A DNA stretch of 64,000 nucleotides from Athripsodes cinereus (lineage: Eukaryota; Arthropoda; Insecta; Trichoptera; Leptoceridae): contig OX388321.1 of assembly GCA_947579605.1 (NCBI GenBank), positions 18,653,614-18,717,613 of the forward strand, in the 5' to 3' direction. The position numbers and the translations under genes are program-made. Below, piece by piece: positions 1 to 11,276 of the stretch (position 1 is its first letter; every line of letters begins with the position of its first letter). The notes beneath the pieces were generated by a model. It was not told the DNA's origin. It was given only the letters and a program-made list of their open reading frames with translations, and searched no databases.

Positions 1-204
1 TTGATAAGATTCTTAACTTTCTTAGTGTACTGTTTTATATTCTTCGAACTTCTGATGTCCTTTGATATTGCATTATACAGCAATGTAGCTGTGTATTTGA
101 AGCCATATTTTCTTCTTCTATTAGTTCTTGGCAACTCGTTTCTTAAGTCAGAAGCCGCTCTTGTTCTGTACTGATGTATATCATTATTCAATGTCACTTT
201 TAAA
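1..204 (-). pseudogene. LINE reverse-transcriptase C-terminal remnant (part 1)
   Basis: Read on the minus strand, this stretch stays open and gives the basic tail typical of non-LTR retrotransposon ORF2 proteins after the RT core, including RTRAASDLRNELP, KYTATLLYNAIS and YTKKVKNLI. It runs off the left edge of the window. It is the downstream continuation of the fragment at 691-925, from which a MITE at 211-690 separates it. The reading frame differs by one between the two parts, so this is a dead copy. The family assignment rests on the general LINE C-terminal pattern, and the clade is not resolved. Confidence 0.7.
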
Positions 205-696
205 TTAGTCTTAAGTAGCATTCACATTGCTTCACTTTGGATGATCATCCAGAGTGTCAGGGTCAAACCTGTTCATCGAAAGTGAACACGTCTGTTCACA
301 TTTGTTCATCCTATGCTTTCACTGCCATGTCAACACTCTCACTCATGTTGTATGTAGTTTGACGTATTTTCGTATAAAAATAATTAAACAAATTCAAAAA
401 TGAAAAATAACACTTAAAATAAATTAATATAGCTCTCGACTGCATAATAATTTTGTATATGATTCTGACATTCAATACAAATTCATAGTGAATAAAACAA
501 ATAATAAGATGAAACTTGTTTATGGTCGTTTCAGTGAAAGGACCTTTCATCAAAATTATGACGAGTGGTAATCGCTTTCCTCCGTCATCGCTAGTGATCA
601 CTAGCGATGAAACGGCCGTTCACACTTGTTCATCTTGGAGGATCATCCGGAGTGATCACTGAAAGTGAACGTATGTGAACGACCCTTTAGTTAGTC
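205..696. mobile_element. MITE with imperfect terminal inverted repeats inside a LINE remnant
   Basis: A roughly 480-bp insertion (211-690) is flanked by ttagtc at 205-210 and 691-696. The ends are imperfect inverted repeats: the left begins ttaagtagcattcac and the right, on the other strand, begins ctaaagggtcgttcac. The motifs gttcac, gatcatcc and agtgatcact recur inside both ends, giving a fold-back appearance. No transposase ORF is present. The superfamily is uncertain because the 6-bp duplication is not diagnostic. Confidence 0.55.
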
Positions 697-925
697 CATT
701 TTTAACTTTGTGAAGATATTTAACTTTTTCCAATTTTATCATTTGTTCTAAGTTAAGCTCATTGGTCAACTTATATAAATCATCAGTTCTAGTTAATTTG
801 CTTAATCCATGAATGTTCTTTAAAACCTTATTCATGACTCTCTGCATTGAATTCCTAACCTGCATACTACATTGCGACCAGGCAAGCAATCCGTACGTTA
901 TATTATGTGGCACAATAAAAGCATG
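691..925 (-). pseudogene. LINE reverse-transcriptase C-terminal remnant (part 2)
   Basis: The minus strand encodes YGLLAWSQCS, then RTDDLYKLTNELNLEQ and VKYLHKVKNGLTK. This is the post-RT thumb region pattern of jockey/CR1-like LINEs (YG-x-x-x-W, LY-x-L-N-x-L, FMHK-like). No longer ORF precedes it, so the element is 5'-truncated. It belongs with the fragment at 1-204. Confidence 0.7.
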
Positions 926-1376
926 ATATACAGTATGTTTTATTCTTTTGTTCTTTTGTTTATTTCACAAAATATTCCTCTCGAGTGCAAGTTCCCTATT
1001 CTGTCAAACAAAAAAATACTATCACTCGATTATCACTGCATTAATTTTAAACAGAAATAAACCTATTAAAGAGATGAGTTTATTCATTAATCATAATTCA
1101 AAACTATGAGAAAGCTATATTTAAATATGCATTATTCTAAAACCATTCTTAAAAATATGCATTATTCTGGTCACTCGACGTTGAACGACATTTATGCTGC
1201 GTGAACGCTACCTTGATGTTTGCAATGTTTCCATAGAATAATTTAACGTAGAGTCTGTCAACTTGACGTTTACTATTCAGCGGGAAGCCGGGGTTGTTGT
1301 AGATGCCGATTTGTTATTTTACTGTATAATTTGCAAAGTAACGCGACTTCAAAAGAAATATTTTTTTTCGTTCAGT

Positions 1377-2195
1377 ATGGAAAAAATGAAAGGTGTTGTA
1401 GAAGAAGAACTAGTGGTTGCTGAACACAAAAGTGGGGATGATTTGGAGGAGTGTATTGACCATAACAACATATTACAAGTGACTCTTGAACAATCTGAAG
1501 CGGAAGCAGATTTGGACGATTCATCAGAAAACCTTGTAGACTCTAATGAAGTTAACCAGGGAGATCAAATTGAGTTTATATTCTCGGAATCTTCCTCCGA
1601 AGATGAAAGTGAAGAGAAGATGACAACAGGTGATGTTTATGTAAATGTTGTTGGAAAAAAACTCACAGAAGAAGACATTCTGCATGCTCAAGAAATGAAA
1701 CAAAATATGAAGGAGTTCTTCACAAAATGTTCTCCAGATGTTAGCTTCAGCACACTAGTACAGTTCTTCATCCAAAGAATACCACAGCCAAAACCAATAT
1801 ATGTGTTGGCATCTGATGTTTGTCCCAACAATATAGATCCAAATCGAAAATATGCTATCGTATGTGCAGTAGCAAATTGCGAGAATGCTTATATTAGAGA
1901 TGGAAATGACTGGGAGAGTATTGAGCAAACTAAAAACTTCTTTGGATTTCCTCCAAGTACTGAACAATGTGAAATGTGGATAAATAGTATAGGAAGACTT
2001 AAGTACTTGAAAAGATGTCAAGAGGAAATACAAAACTATCGAGTGTGTGAAGTTCACTTTACTCCTGATGATTTCACTAGTGAGTACAAAGATGAGCTGA
2101 CTGAGTCTGCTGTACCTAGTTTGTTATTATCTCTCGACACAGAAGGTACATTAGAGGAGAGTCCCGTCAATGAAGAATCAAATGACAAACATTGA
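1377..2195 (+). CDS. THAP-type zinc-finger protein, single exon
   Basis: The product is 272 residues from the ATG at 1377. An in-frame upstream ATG at 1263 would add 38 residues that look like translated leader (hydrophobic and uncharged, unlike the acidic body), so I prefer 1377. The first half is acidic and low in complexity (runs of E, D and S). Counting from the 1263 start, the C-terminal half holds a THAP domain. It has C201-x4-C206, the FFGFPP turn, W239, then C262-x2-H265 in RVCEVHF, and AVPSLLL at 283-289 as the AVPTIF-like box. The C206-C262 spacing is slightly long for the family. THAP domains bind DNA through this C2CH zinc site, and many insect copies derive from P-element-type transposases, but no transposase catalytic domain follows here. 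The domain is C-terminal rather than in the usual N-terminal place. Target genes are unknown. Confidence 0.75.
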   Translation: MEKMKGVVEEELVVAEHKSGDDLEECIDHNNILQVTLEQSEAEADLDDSSENLVDSNEVNQGDQIEFIFSESSSEDESEEKMTTGDVYVNVVGKKLTEEDILHAQEMKQNMKEFFTKCSPDVSFSTLVQFFIQRIPQPKPIYVLASDVCPNNIDPNRKYAIVCAVANCENAYIRDGNDWESIEQTKNFFGFPPSTEQCEMWINSIGRLKYLKRCQEEIQNYRVCEVHFTPDDFTSEYKDELTESAVPSLLLSLDTEGTLEESPVNEESNDKH

Positions 2196-2943
2196 AATTA
2201 TATTTTTAATTTCAAGGTTAATAATTAATAAGACAACAATTGTACAATTCAGTGAACCAGTGTTAGCGAATGAATAGGAACTTAGAAATTTGTGACATGG
2301 AACTATATAGGGATGTTTGATCAATTATTTCAATTGTTTAGAGTCAAAAACTAACCTCTAAGTAGTGACTGTATAATTATGGACTTAAATATTCTGTTCA
2401 CTGTTCAGTGTATTAAGAATTTAGTGTACACATGTTACAAGGATTGATTGACTATTTCGTTTCCAAATACCAATAAAAATAAATGATAAGGCAAATATAT
2501 TTGTAGTATATATCTAGAAAGTGACATACCTTATGATGCAAATTTAATTTTTATAATAAAGGCTGAAATAAAAATATTTTATACTTAAGCATCTTTTTAT
2601 TTTAACCATAAAATACTTCCTTAAATTTCATACCCAGATTCATCTACAAAATATGAAAAAGATTTTAATATTGTTTCCACTATAATTTTTGTAGACTAGA
2701 TGGAATACCACCATGCATTCCTCTTTCTGAAAATTCAACATCTCAGTTACAAAACAATATTTAAGTTTCAAATATGTACTTTATCTGCCTTTTTAACATA
2801 CTCTACAAGAATGCCAACTTGTTGAACTGATTTGAAAGTTAATTCAACTTTTTTGATAGACTTCTAAAATTTGATTAAACTAAAGATTTCAAAATTTAAT
2901 TTACACCATTAATCTAAAATCTAGTACATTTATGATGATCAGA
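2196..2943 (+). terminator. 3' flank of the THAP gene with candidate poly(A) signals
   Basis: AATAAA occurs at 2472-2477 and again at 2555-2560, both downstream of the stop at 2195, either of which could serve for cleavage and polyadenylation. The rest of this AT-rich stretch holds no recognisable gene. Confidence 0.35.
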
Positions 2944-3098
2944 CAGTGGCGGACCCCCCTCCCTTGCGGGGCCTTTTGACGTTACTTTGCATGTGACTTT
3001 TGACGTTATTTTTTATTACGATAAAGTAAAGGTAGCTCAAGATATCTTTAGTGCCCCCCCCCCTTGAATTTTTTTCTGAATCCGCCATTGTGATCAGG
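2936..3098. mobile_element. Short hAT-like MITE
   Basis: A 147-bp element (2944-3090) begins CAGTGGCGGA and ends TCCGCCATTG, imperfect inverted termini of the CAGTG hAT type. It is flanked by tgatcaga (2936-2943) and tgatcagg (3091-3098), an 8-bp duplication with one mismatch. It contains C-rich runs and no ORF. Confidence 0.7.
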
Positions 3099-3566
3099 TA
3101 ATGTTGATTCCTCAAAGGTGACTTAAGAAAATATCATACACTTGAAAGTTTTGGTAAACTATTCATAAAAGTATTAATGCTTTTCTCAAAATAATTCTTC
3201 AATTTATGTTTCGTCGAGTAATACCAGTTCAAATTAAAAATCATCTAGTAGGCTACAATCAATTGGAGTGCTGACGACATTGAACATCCCTGTATTACGC
3301 TTCGTTCGGTCCTAGCTTCTGCGCAGCTTTCTCCACTTTTTGTTACAGCCATTTGATTCCTGTACACACTCCAGTTTGCTCTTTATAATATAACTCATCC
3401 CTACCTGATTCAGAGAATTAAAAAGTTGTTTCAAATCTTAACAAATGCCTTTTTTAAGTCGATGAATGGTATATAAAATATAAATCACTCACAAACGAGT
3501 GAATGGTCTTTAGAAGAATTTAATAGAATGCATTACCTATATGTGTTTCTTATGTTCTCTTTTCAA
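3099..3566. other. Intergenic, nothing recognised
   Basis: AT-rich sequence between two MITEs. I see no ORF of note, RNA gene or repeat. Confidence 0.5.
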
Positions 3567-3952
3567 CTCAAGATTGGGTCTAGGAAAATTTGCCGACGGA
3601 CAATTCACGGACAACAATTCACCGAGAGGATAATTCACCGACAGACAATTTGCCGACAAATTAATGCGAATAATATAATTCTGGCGTGGTCGGAAGTACT
3701 TTTTTTTAAAAAAAGACAGATTGTTTCTTGCAGTGGGTGTTTAAATATTTTGTTACACAAATACATAAACAATAAAATACAACATTACAAAACGTGATTA
3801 TATTGTTTTGTATTTGTCGGTGAAATGTACGTCGATAAATTATCCTGTCGGTGAATTATCCTCTCGGTAATTTGTCCTCTCGGTGAATTGTTGTCGGTGA
3901 ATTGTCCGTCGGCAAATTGTTGTCGGTAAATTATCCGGCTCCCCTCAAGATT
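3567..3952. mobile_element. MULE/Merlin-like MITE with internal sub-repeats
   Basis: The element spans 3576-3943 (368 bp) and is flanked by a perfect 9-bp duplication, ctcaagatt, at 3567-3575 and 3944-3952. The termini are imperfect inverted repeats beginning GGG and running to TTTGCCGAC on the left and TTTACCGAC on the opposite strand at the right. Both arms carry repeated words of the form ccgac..acaatt. A 9-bp duplication with GG-starting termini fits Mutator-like or Merlin elements. There is no transposase. It lies just upstream of YIF1. Confidence 0.8.
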
Positions 3953-4164
3953 ATGCTTTTTTTGCGGAATCCAAATTGCCGCGTGAAAATGGCTAAAATG
4001 AATTTGCAGGCTGGCAGCACTGCTCCGCCATATTTCTTTTAATGTCAATTTTGTGCAGATGTCAACTGGTGATGTGTAATTGGATAACATAATATTATTT
4101 TTATTTTTAAATGCACATTGATTTATATAAATAAAATATAGAATTCTTTTCTAATATACCAAAT

Positions 4165-7100
4165 ATGAGTTTTAACGTAAATCCTCCTGGCCGAAGTGGT
4201 GAGTAACATTATTGTGTGCATTTATGCCCCCATAATTTGATATATTTAATCCGTATTATTGGAGATTATTAATGTATTTAACTATAAAGGCGATTGCGCC
4301 TGTAATAAGAACTATACTTTCACGTATATGAATTCCTCCAGCTGTTAATAACATTAATAATATGCCTCCAGTTACAAAGATAACCTGAAATTTTGCTGTA
4401 TTGTAAGTTATGGGTTATACCAGTGGTCGGCAAAGTGCGGCTCTTTGGCCCCGTAAGTGCGGCTCTGAAGACCTAACCTAGAGTCAAATTCGTAGAGAAC
4501 AAACAATTAGAAAACGTGAAATTAGAAAATAAGATTTAAAATTATAATAAAGGTTTACTTAATGAATAAACAGATTTGGCTCTCATTTTATTTTGGTCGG
4601 TATAATGTACATATTTTTGGCTCTTTGGCGAATAAGTTTGCCAATCACTGGGTTATACTATAATGTACTCTTCTACTTTGTTATTATTTCATTCTTTGCA
4701 TAAGCTGTTTTATTTTACTTGTTTATACATGGATGAAATTTGAATTTTAGCTGGACTGGGACGTAAGTTGAAGCGAGTTAGTGATGTAGCTGCCTTGGGA
4801 ATGGGATCTAGTGGAAGTAGTTTTCAGCAACAGCCACCACAAGGTGGATTCGACCATTCATATGGTGCACCAATATCTCAACCCATTCCACAAACAATGC
4901 CTGGCATAGGATTTGATCAACCGGCTTATGGATTTAATGCTCCAGCCGCTAATCCTCCAAATATTGGTTAGTTCTTTGAAATAATTGTATCTATTTATAA
5001 AACTGCGAAACAATAAGTACATTGTATAATATTTTATAATAACAAAATGCAGATAATTTAAGTAATGCTTTCAAGTCGGTGTATTTTATGCTGGTATAAG
5101 GTGGGATAACAATTTTGTTTATTGCATTGCTTCACTAAATCACTACACGTGAAGTATAATGCACTTTTATTCACATATGTATAAAAATGAATATTAGAAT
5201 ATGAAATTATATTGCTTAAATAATATCTTGATGTGTTTATATTAATGTCCGTGCCTTTGAGATGGATGCCCCATTAAATGGTGTCGAATAAGTCATTAAC
5301 CAAATAACCAAAATCATAATCCCTTTTCCTTTTTTTTGTTATGCGTGATTCTTATTATTTTGTTTATTTATTGTAGAAGTTTATAAAGTAGTGTTAAGTT
5401 TAATTCAAAGCACATTTTTATGAGTTAGAAATATTCATAAAAGTTAATTATTTCTTATTTCCCGATGAAATGTTCAATTGATAGATGAACTTAACAATAC
5501 TTTTACTGTGATAATTATTTGCAGGATTCCAGACATATGTTCCAGTACGTGAGGGCTTCTCCCCTCCACCACCTGGGATGACACCTCCCCCTCAAGGTGC
5601 TCCCTTCATCCCCCAGGCTGCTCAGCTAGGCTCCATGTTACAGCAGCCTATGGTACAGGATATGGCCATGCAGTACGGCCAACAGTTAGCCAGCCATGGC
5701 AAGACAATAGTCAACAGAGAAATTGAAAAATATGTTCCTGTCTCTAGACTCAAATATTATTTTGCTGTTGATACCAAATATGTTTTACACAAACTCTTTC
5801 TAATATTCTTCCCGTTCTCGAACAAGGTGTTTTTTCATTATTATTTTTTTGTCAATTTATTTAACTCTTTGTGGATTTAAAGGTTTTCATGGTGAATTCC
5901 TATAGATGATTGTTCTCTTATATTTTTAAGCCTCATTCAGTACTGTACTTATAGTGCTAACGGCCTGTTCCATAAAAAAGAAAAAGCTGAATGTATCAAA
6001 ATACAAATTTTGTACTTATATTCATGTAATTATAAATAGTACTTCACCTGAGAAATGAAAGTTGTCTCAATTTGCTACTAAAATACTACATATCTGCATA
6101 AAAATAATTATATATATAATAAAAAATTAACGTTAAGGCATGTCTAGGTTACATAAATAAATATGTGTATTTCCATTATTATGGTACTTGTTTGTTAGTT
6201 ACTTTTGAACTCGGGTATCAAGAAATTTGAAATTTTAAGTTATGTATGATCAATCATATTTTATTATTTTTATTTAACATATTTTTACAAGTACATTTTT
6301 TTTTAATTACATAAGTATACATAGAAACACTATTTATAGATTAGCCACACTAACCTCATTGCAGTCAATTTTAAATTTTCTTATTTAAAGTGTCTTTCAT
6401 TTAATTCAAAGATATGTTAATTTTACACATTTTACTCAAATCAAAACCATTTTATTCAATTATATCATATTACATAAAAATATCTTAGTATAAAGTTGTG
6501 CAAACATTTCAGGATTGGAGTATAAAGTACGAACATGACAGTCCATTGCAGCCTCGTATAGAGCACAATGCACCTGACTTATATATTCCTACCATGGCGT
6601 ATGTTACTTATGTATTCTTAGCTGGATTCGTTTTGGGTATGTATTAATTCTGTTGCATTAATAAGTAACTCATCATTTTCTAATACTTCTATTTTCTTGA
6701 AACAAATGCAAATAAATATTGTTGTCCATCCACATTATGTTTGTAATATTTGTTATATTCACTTTTGTCACCAAAAAACAAGATAAAATAATATTTTCAT
6801 AAGTCACATCTAACAATACAATCTGCACACATTGGAGACTCCTTCATTAAACCGGCCCGGAAATGTTTACTTCATTTGAGAGCTTGTCTGTGATGATCTG
6901 TTGCCTGAAATCCAACTCTTAGTCTTTTGCCCAGTGCAGCGGTGGTTGTAGCAGTTTTACCTAAGCCAATCCCGAGTCAAGCAGTAGTAGCGATTCAAGG
7001 TAGTAAGTAGAGGGGTGGTGTAGTGAAATGCATGGTTGTTCAATGAAGAATAATTTATTAAATAAGGTTCAACAGATACACATGTTCGCCCATACCCGCC

Positions 7101-8127
7101 ATAGTGGGAGTGCGCTACTTGTCGTAAGTAACCTCCCTACTCCTGTGCAACACCTCACATACAAGTGAGCCATCGTACGAGAAGCATCTTGGGGCAACAT
7201 ATACAATATGATGAATTAGAAAACAATTATCCTGTGCGATTTTTTTATAGAATACGTCTTACTATCCCTGTTAAATTACCTTGTGTGTTTCCAGGTACAC
7301 AACACCGTTTTTCTCCAGAACAGATTGGCATACAAGCCTCGAGTGCACTGGCGTATACTATATTTGAAATAATCCTGTACTTGGCAACACTGTACATTAC
7401 AAATATTCAAACAAACCTGGCCACACTGGATCTGGTGGCTTTCTCAGGATATAAATATACCATCATTATAGCATCAGTACTCACCAGTATAGTTTTTAAC
7501 AAATTGGGATATTATCTGTGCCTTGCTTATTGTAGTTTTACTCTTGCATTTTTCTTGGTAAGTTAACATTTACTATTTAATCCATTTATTAAATTTTTCT
7601 TATTCTTAAAATTCAGTTGATGAAGTTTAAGGATATTTTATATTATTTCAAAAATATATGCTGATTAATATCTAGACTTCAACTTAGATTTTTAATAACT
7701 GATTCAGCAACTAGATTTTCTATCCGTGCTTAATGAATGTGAATTACAGAAAACGAAACTTGCATATAATATATACATTTAGTGCTCTGGTTACCTTACT
7801 TTTGGAAGATGTTGTGATTGTATAGATTGATAAAAACTTTAAAATTTTGACTATAAAAATCACCTACTCATAAATTTACTGGTAGTATTTGTTTGATGTA
7901 CATTTCTCTTGTATTTTTTTCAGGTGAGAACACTAAAAGTGCAAGTGCTAGTAGAACCTATGTCGCAAGGCTATGCTCAGGATGCCTACAGTCAATCACA
8001 ACACAGTGGTGGGTCTAAGAGAAGAGTATATTTTCTTTTGTTTGTGGCTACTATGCAACCAATACTCTCTTGGTGGCTCACCTATCATCTCCTTCCATCG
8101 CCTACGCCTGTTGCTGCTACCTTATAA
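4165..8127 (+). CDS. YIF1: YIF1 (Yip1-interacting factor), six exons
   Basis: Coding exons are 4165-4198, 4751-4966, 5525-5826, 6513-6636, 7295-7557 and 7924-8127. All introns are GT-AG and phases agree (1,1,0,1,0), giving 380 residues plus stop. YIF1 partners YIP1-family proteins in ER-to-Golgi transport. The N-terminal ~150 residues are cytosolic and rich in P, Q and G, longer than in human YIF1B (314 aa in total). The family signature [11 protein letters not shown] lies near residue 157, NAPDLYIP near 203, and [16 protein letters not shown] follows in exon 5. About five membrane spans follow, near residues 210-228, 243-262, 272-294, 299-313 and 347-371, the last ending in WWLTYHLL as in relatives. 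Start choice: the first ATG, followed by a short exon of 11 codons plus one base. Intron 1 holds a hAT MITE. Confidence 0.93.
4413..4658. mobile_element. hAT MITE, copy 1 (in YIF1 intron 1)
   Basis: A 230-bp element (4421-4650) begins CAGTGGTCGGCAAAGTGCGG and ends CCAATCACTG. It is flanked by a perfect 8-bp duplication, ggttatac, at 4413-4420 and 4651-4658. The words tttggctcttt and gcggctct are typical of CAGTGG hAT MITEs. A longer copy of the same family lies at 56992-57311. Confidence 0.92.
6860..7160. other. Less AT-rich patch in YIF1 intron 4, origin unknown
   Basis: This part of the 658-bp intron is markedly less AT-rich than its surroundings. It contains a long non-coding stretch with aataatttattaaataagg and tgttcgcccatacccgcc. 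It may be an old transposon or solo-LTR fragment, but I see no termini or duplication that would prove it. Confidence 0.25.
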
Positions 8128-8662
8128 TATTAATGATCATGTATTTAGTTCAAAACATCTCTTATAAATATACATAATAAGCTGCTACATTGTCCGTTAT
8201 TTGCATTTAATTTGATTGTTTATTATGTGATAAAGAAATTGAATTTGATTGATTATTATGTGATTGAAAGTTGATGTAAAGAAGTTGGGATTTAAATTAT
8301 AATAATCATTTATTTTTTTGTATATACTTAGTTTTGATATATTTTTCTGACTTCTATTAGTACACTTTTTGGTTTGAATACGTTCGACTTCTTTTGTATA
8401 TTTAATTTCACATACTTATTGTCCCTTGAGAGGTATCCTCAACATATTTCCAGTGATGATTTGTGTATTTGAATACAAAAATATGTTTGTGTATATATGG
8501 GAACATATAAGGTGCATTTTTATTTATGATCTTTGTATTTGTGATCTCTTTATCCATATATTATCCCAACCATTCAAGTAAACTATGCAGACTTCTGTAA
8601 TGTTGTATTGCATGGATATCTCCTTAATGGATACTTTTTTATAATATTATTTGCAAGTAGGT

Positions 8663-8668
8663 AATAAA
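8663..8668 (+). terminator. Candidate poly(A) signal of YIF1
   Basis: This is an AATAAA hexamer 536 bp after the YIF1 stop, followed by a T/G-rich stretch. The intervening 3' region contains no ORF of interest. Confidence 0.4.
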
Positions 8669-8914
8669 CTTTTGTGAAAAAAACCTTGTATAAAAAACTT
8701 ACTTATTACCTCGAGACACATTGCTGATTGAGAACACATTTAAAAATAATCCTTTAATATAAATGAACAACATAAGGGCTATAAAAACAATGTTATAAAT
8801 ATCCATCCATCACTTTGTGGCAGATCTCTGCTTCTGTTGGATAATATAAGGAAATACTGCCTCTTTGTTTACATTTATACTACTCATAATTCATTTTATT
8901 TATTTTTTTACATA

Positions 8915-9285
8915 AAATATATAAATAGGAGTTTGCACAGTGTGTTGTGCAGATGAGGTGTCTGTTGATTTGACCTTCTTGATATATAAATAGCTTTCAT
9001 ATATTGTCAAGACAATGTTATCCATTATCTTCTTAAAAAATATATAAATAGGAGTTTGCAGTCTGTTGTGCAGATGAGGTGTCTGTTGATTTGACCTTCT
9101 TGATATATAAGCTTTCATAATATATTGTCAAGACAATGTTATCCATTATCTTCTTAAAAAATATATAAATAGGAGTTTGCAGTCTGTTGTGCAGATGAGG
9201 TGTCTGTTGATTTGACCTTCTTGATATATAAGCTTTCATAATATATTGTCAAGACAATGTTATCCATTATCTTCTTAAAAAAATT
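8915..9285. repeat. Three-copy tandem repeat of ~122 bp
   Basis: Units begin at the word ataaataggagtttgca at 8921, 9044 and 9165 (periods 123 and 121). Each contains gtcaagacaatgttatcc and gatgaggtgtctgttga. The last two are almost identical and the first is slightly diverged. Short ORFs across the array are just repeat translations. Confidence 0.9.
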
Positions 9286-9409
9286 TCATAACTTATTGTT
9301 GGATTTTAACAATTATTTTCAAAATCTTTTCTTTTTAGAATATAAATGTTAATGAAGTTTTTGCATTTACTGGTTTTTACAACTGCATGAGTGAAGATAT
9401 TAAGAATAT

Positions 9410-9565
9410 TATTCAACAGACACCTCATCCGCACAACAAACAGACTGTGCAAACTCCCTTTAGTATGAAACAGGAAAGGTGTCCCGATGCTTACGAATCG
9501 GCTTAGGCTGGTTTAAGTGTACACTACCCATGGTATGTTCACCAATCCCACCAGTTCCTGTTTCA
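9410..9565. repeat. Inverted copy of the repeat core plus a small hairpin
   Basis: At about 9412-9458 the core of the adjacent tandem repeat recurs in opposite orientation (cagacacctcatc...gtgcaaactcc). This is followed by an inverted pair, gaaacaggaa (9467-9476) and ttcctgtttc (9555-9564). The arrangement suggests the tandem array is the internal or subterminal part of a fold-back element. Confidence 0.6.
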
Positions 9566-10218
9566 AATATATATGTATATACATGCCGCTTAACAGGGCA
9601 GCCAGTAAAGATCAAGCACCACTAACTGCTATCCTTACAGCATTTTCTACTTCCAATACTATCTTAGAGTTTCTTATGCATTCCCTCATAATTATATCAA
9701 ATGTTCTCTATTGATTTAATTAATTTTGTGGTTTAATCAATGGTTTATTTTTCTAAATATAATATCAATATGTGCAAAGTATATTTGCAAGATACTTTAA
9801 TATATTGAACAATAAAGTTAAAAGGTTGAACATTGAAGAGAGAACCTCCTCACACCCGGATATTTCAGGAGTCATAAACTCCTATTTATCCGCAAAAAGG
9901 TTGAACAATCATAATGTAAGTTAACTCCATTTTGAGAAGACTTCTCACCAAGATTTATCATGTCCAAATATTTGGACAATTTTCAATCCAAGCTTATTCT
10001 TTTGTTAGGATATTTGAAATATATTAAAGTTTTACTTATACAAATATACAATTTTCAGTCAAAGCACTGTTACCAAGTAGTAAAGCTGTTCTTCTGCTTT
10101 CTATTTGTGTGGGTAACTTTTAATGACAGAATGTAACAAAGCATATTATTTTAAGATATTCATTTATATTATTTCTTGATTTGGCGGTAACGTTGTGGTA
10201 GTTTCTAAACATAATTAC

Positions 10219-10440
10219 GAATGTTTGGAGTCAAAAAACTTTACTAATACCACTAAAAATTATTATACGCGCGACCAAGGTTTCAACAGGTAACCTGTCA
10301 TTCTCAAGCGCAATATTTGACTTAGGTATATATTTTGAGTCAAATATTGCACTTGAGAATGACAGGTTACCTGTTGAAACCTTGGTCGCGCTTATAATAA
10401 TTTTTAGTGGTATTAGTAAAGTTTTTTACTCCAAACATTC
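10219..10440. repeat. Near-perfect 222-bp palindrome
   Basis: The arms are about 104 bp, from gaatgtttggag at the left to ctccaaacattc at the right, with a ~17-bp loop around 10323-10339. Comparing the arms by eye shows only three differences: a 1-bp indel, c/a in tatacgcgcg versus tataagcgcg, and c/t near the loop. It is a fold-back or MITE-type element that would form a long hairpin if transcribed. Confidence 0.9.
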
Positions 10441-10952
10441 ATATTCATTTATGTTTAGCTATGTATGTATGCCTGTTTATATTATCTTATATATTCATTA
10501 TCATTTCATTTTTATATTTATTGCATGCAAAGTACCCAAAATGTTGAAGAACTATCATGAGAATTTTGTTACTCAAATTTTATTGTGTATTTTCAATAAA
10601 CATATTAACTTTTTATTATTTTTTTTGATGTCCTCTCCTTGACTCCATTTTGAATGCATTTATTGATTTATATAAAAATCTTGAAATGATAATTATATTA
10701 CAATACTTATCATTCATGGTGGGTGTAATTATTTAGATTTTAACAAAATGTGCAGTACAAATATTTTAAATTCACAAAACTATTTTATTTATTGTAGGTA
10801 CTGAAAATGTATTTAATACCTTATACATCCTGCTTATCGGGTGAATTAATAAATACTTTATTTTAAAAATAAATCATCATTGAGAACATTTAATGTTGAA
10901 TAAATTTTCGAGAGAAACTTTGTGGAACGTCATTTTATAAAATAATAAAATT

Positions 10953-11091
10953 CACTTCACTTTATTTAAATGTCAGAACGTTTTCCAACATTAACTGTTC
11001 ATTATCGATGACAATGCAATACTATTGTATTGTCATTGATAATGAACAGTTAATGTTCGAAAACGTTCTGACATTTAAATAAAGTGAAGTG
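10953..11091. repeat. 139-bp palindrome
   Basis: The arms of about 66 bp start cacttcacttt and end aaagtgaagtg, enclosing tgtcagaacgtttt and its complement. The centre is near caatactattg. There are very few mismatches. It is the second long palindrome within 1 kb and is not similar in sequence to the one at 10219. Confidence 0.88.
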
Positions 11092-11245
11092 GAAGTAAAA
11101 CAGTGTTCAACACATTAATTTTAATGTTGAAGATTTCCATTCACCAGCATCCTTTAGGCAGTTCAACATGAAACATATTATACTCTTTGCATATTCATAA
11201 TGGGGCACCTATACAAATTTATAAATGTTTTGACATTTCTAAAAT

Positions 11246-11276
11246 AAAATGGTTATAATGGCATTATAACCATTTT
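11246..11276. repeat. Short perfect palindrome
   Basis: Fifteen-base arms, aaaatggttataatg and cattataaccatttt, are separated by one base. Confidence 0.8.
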
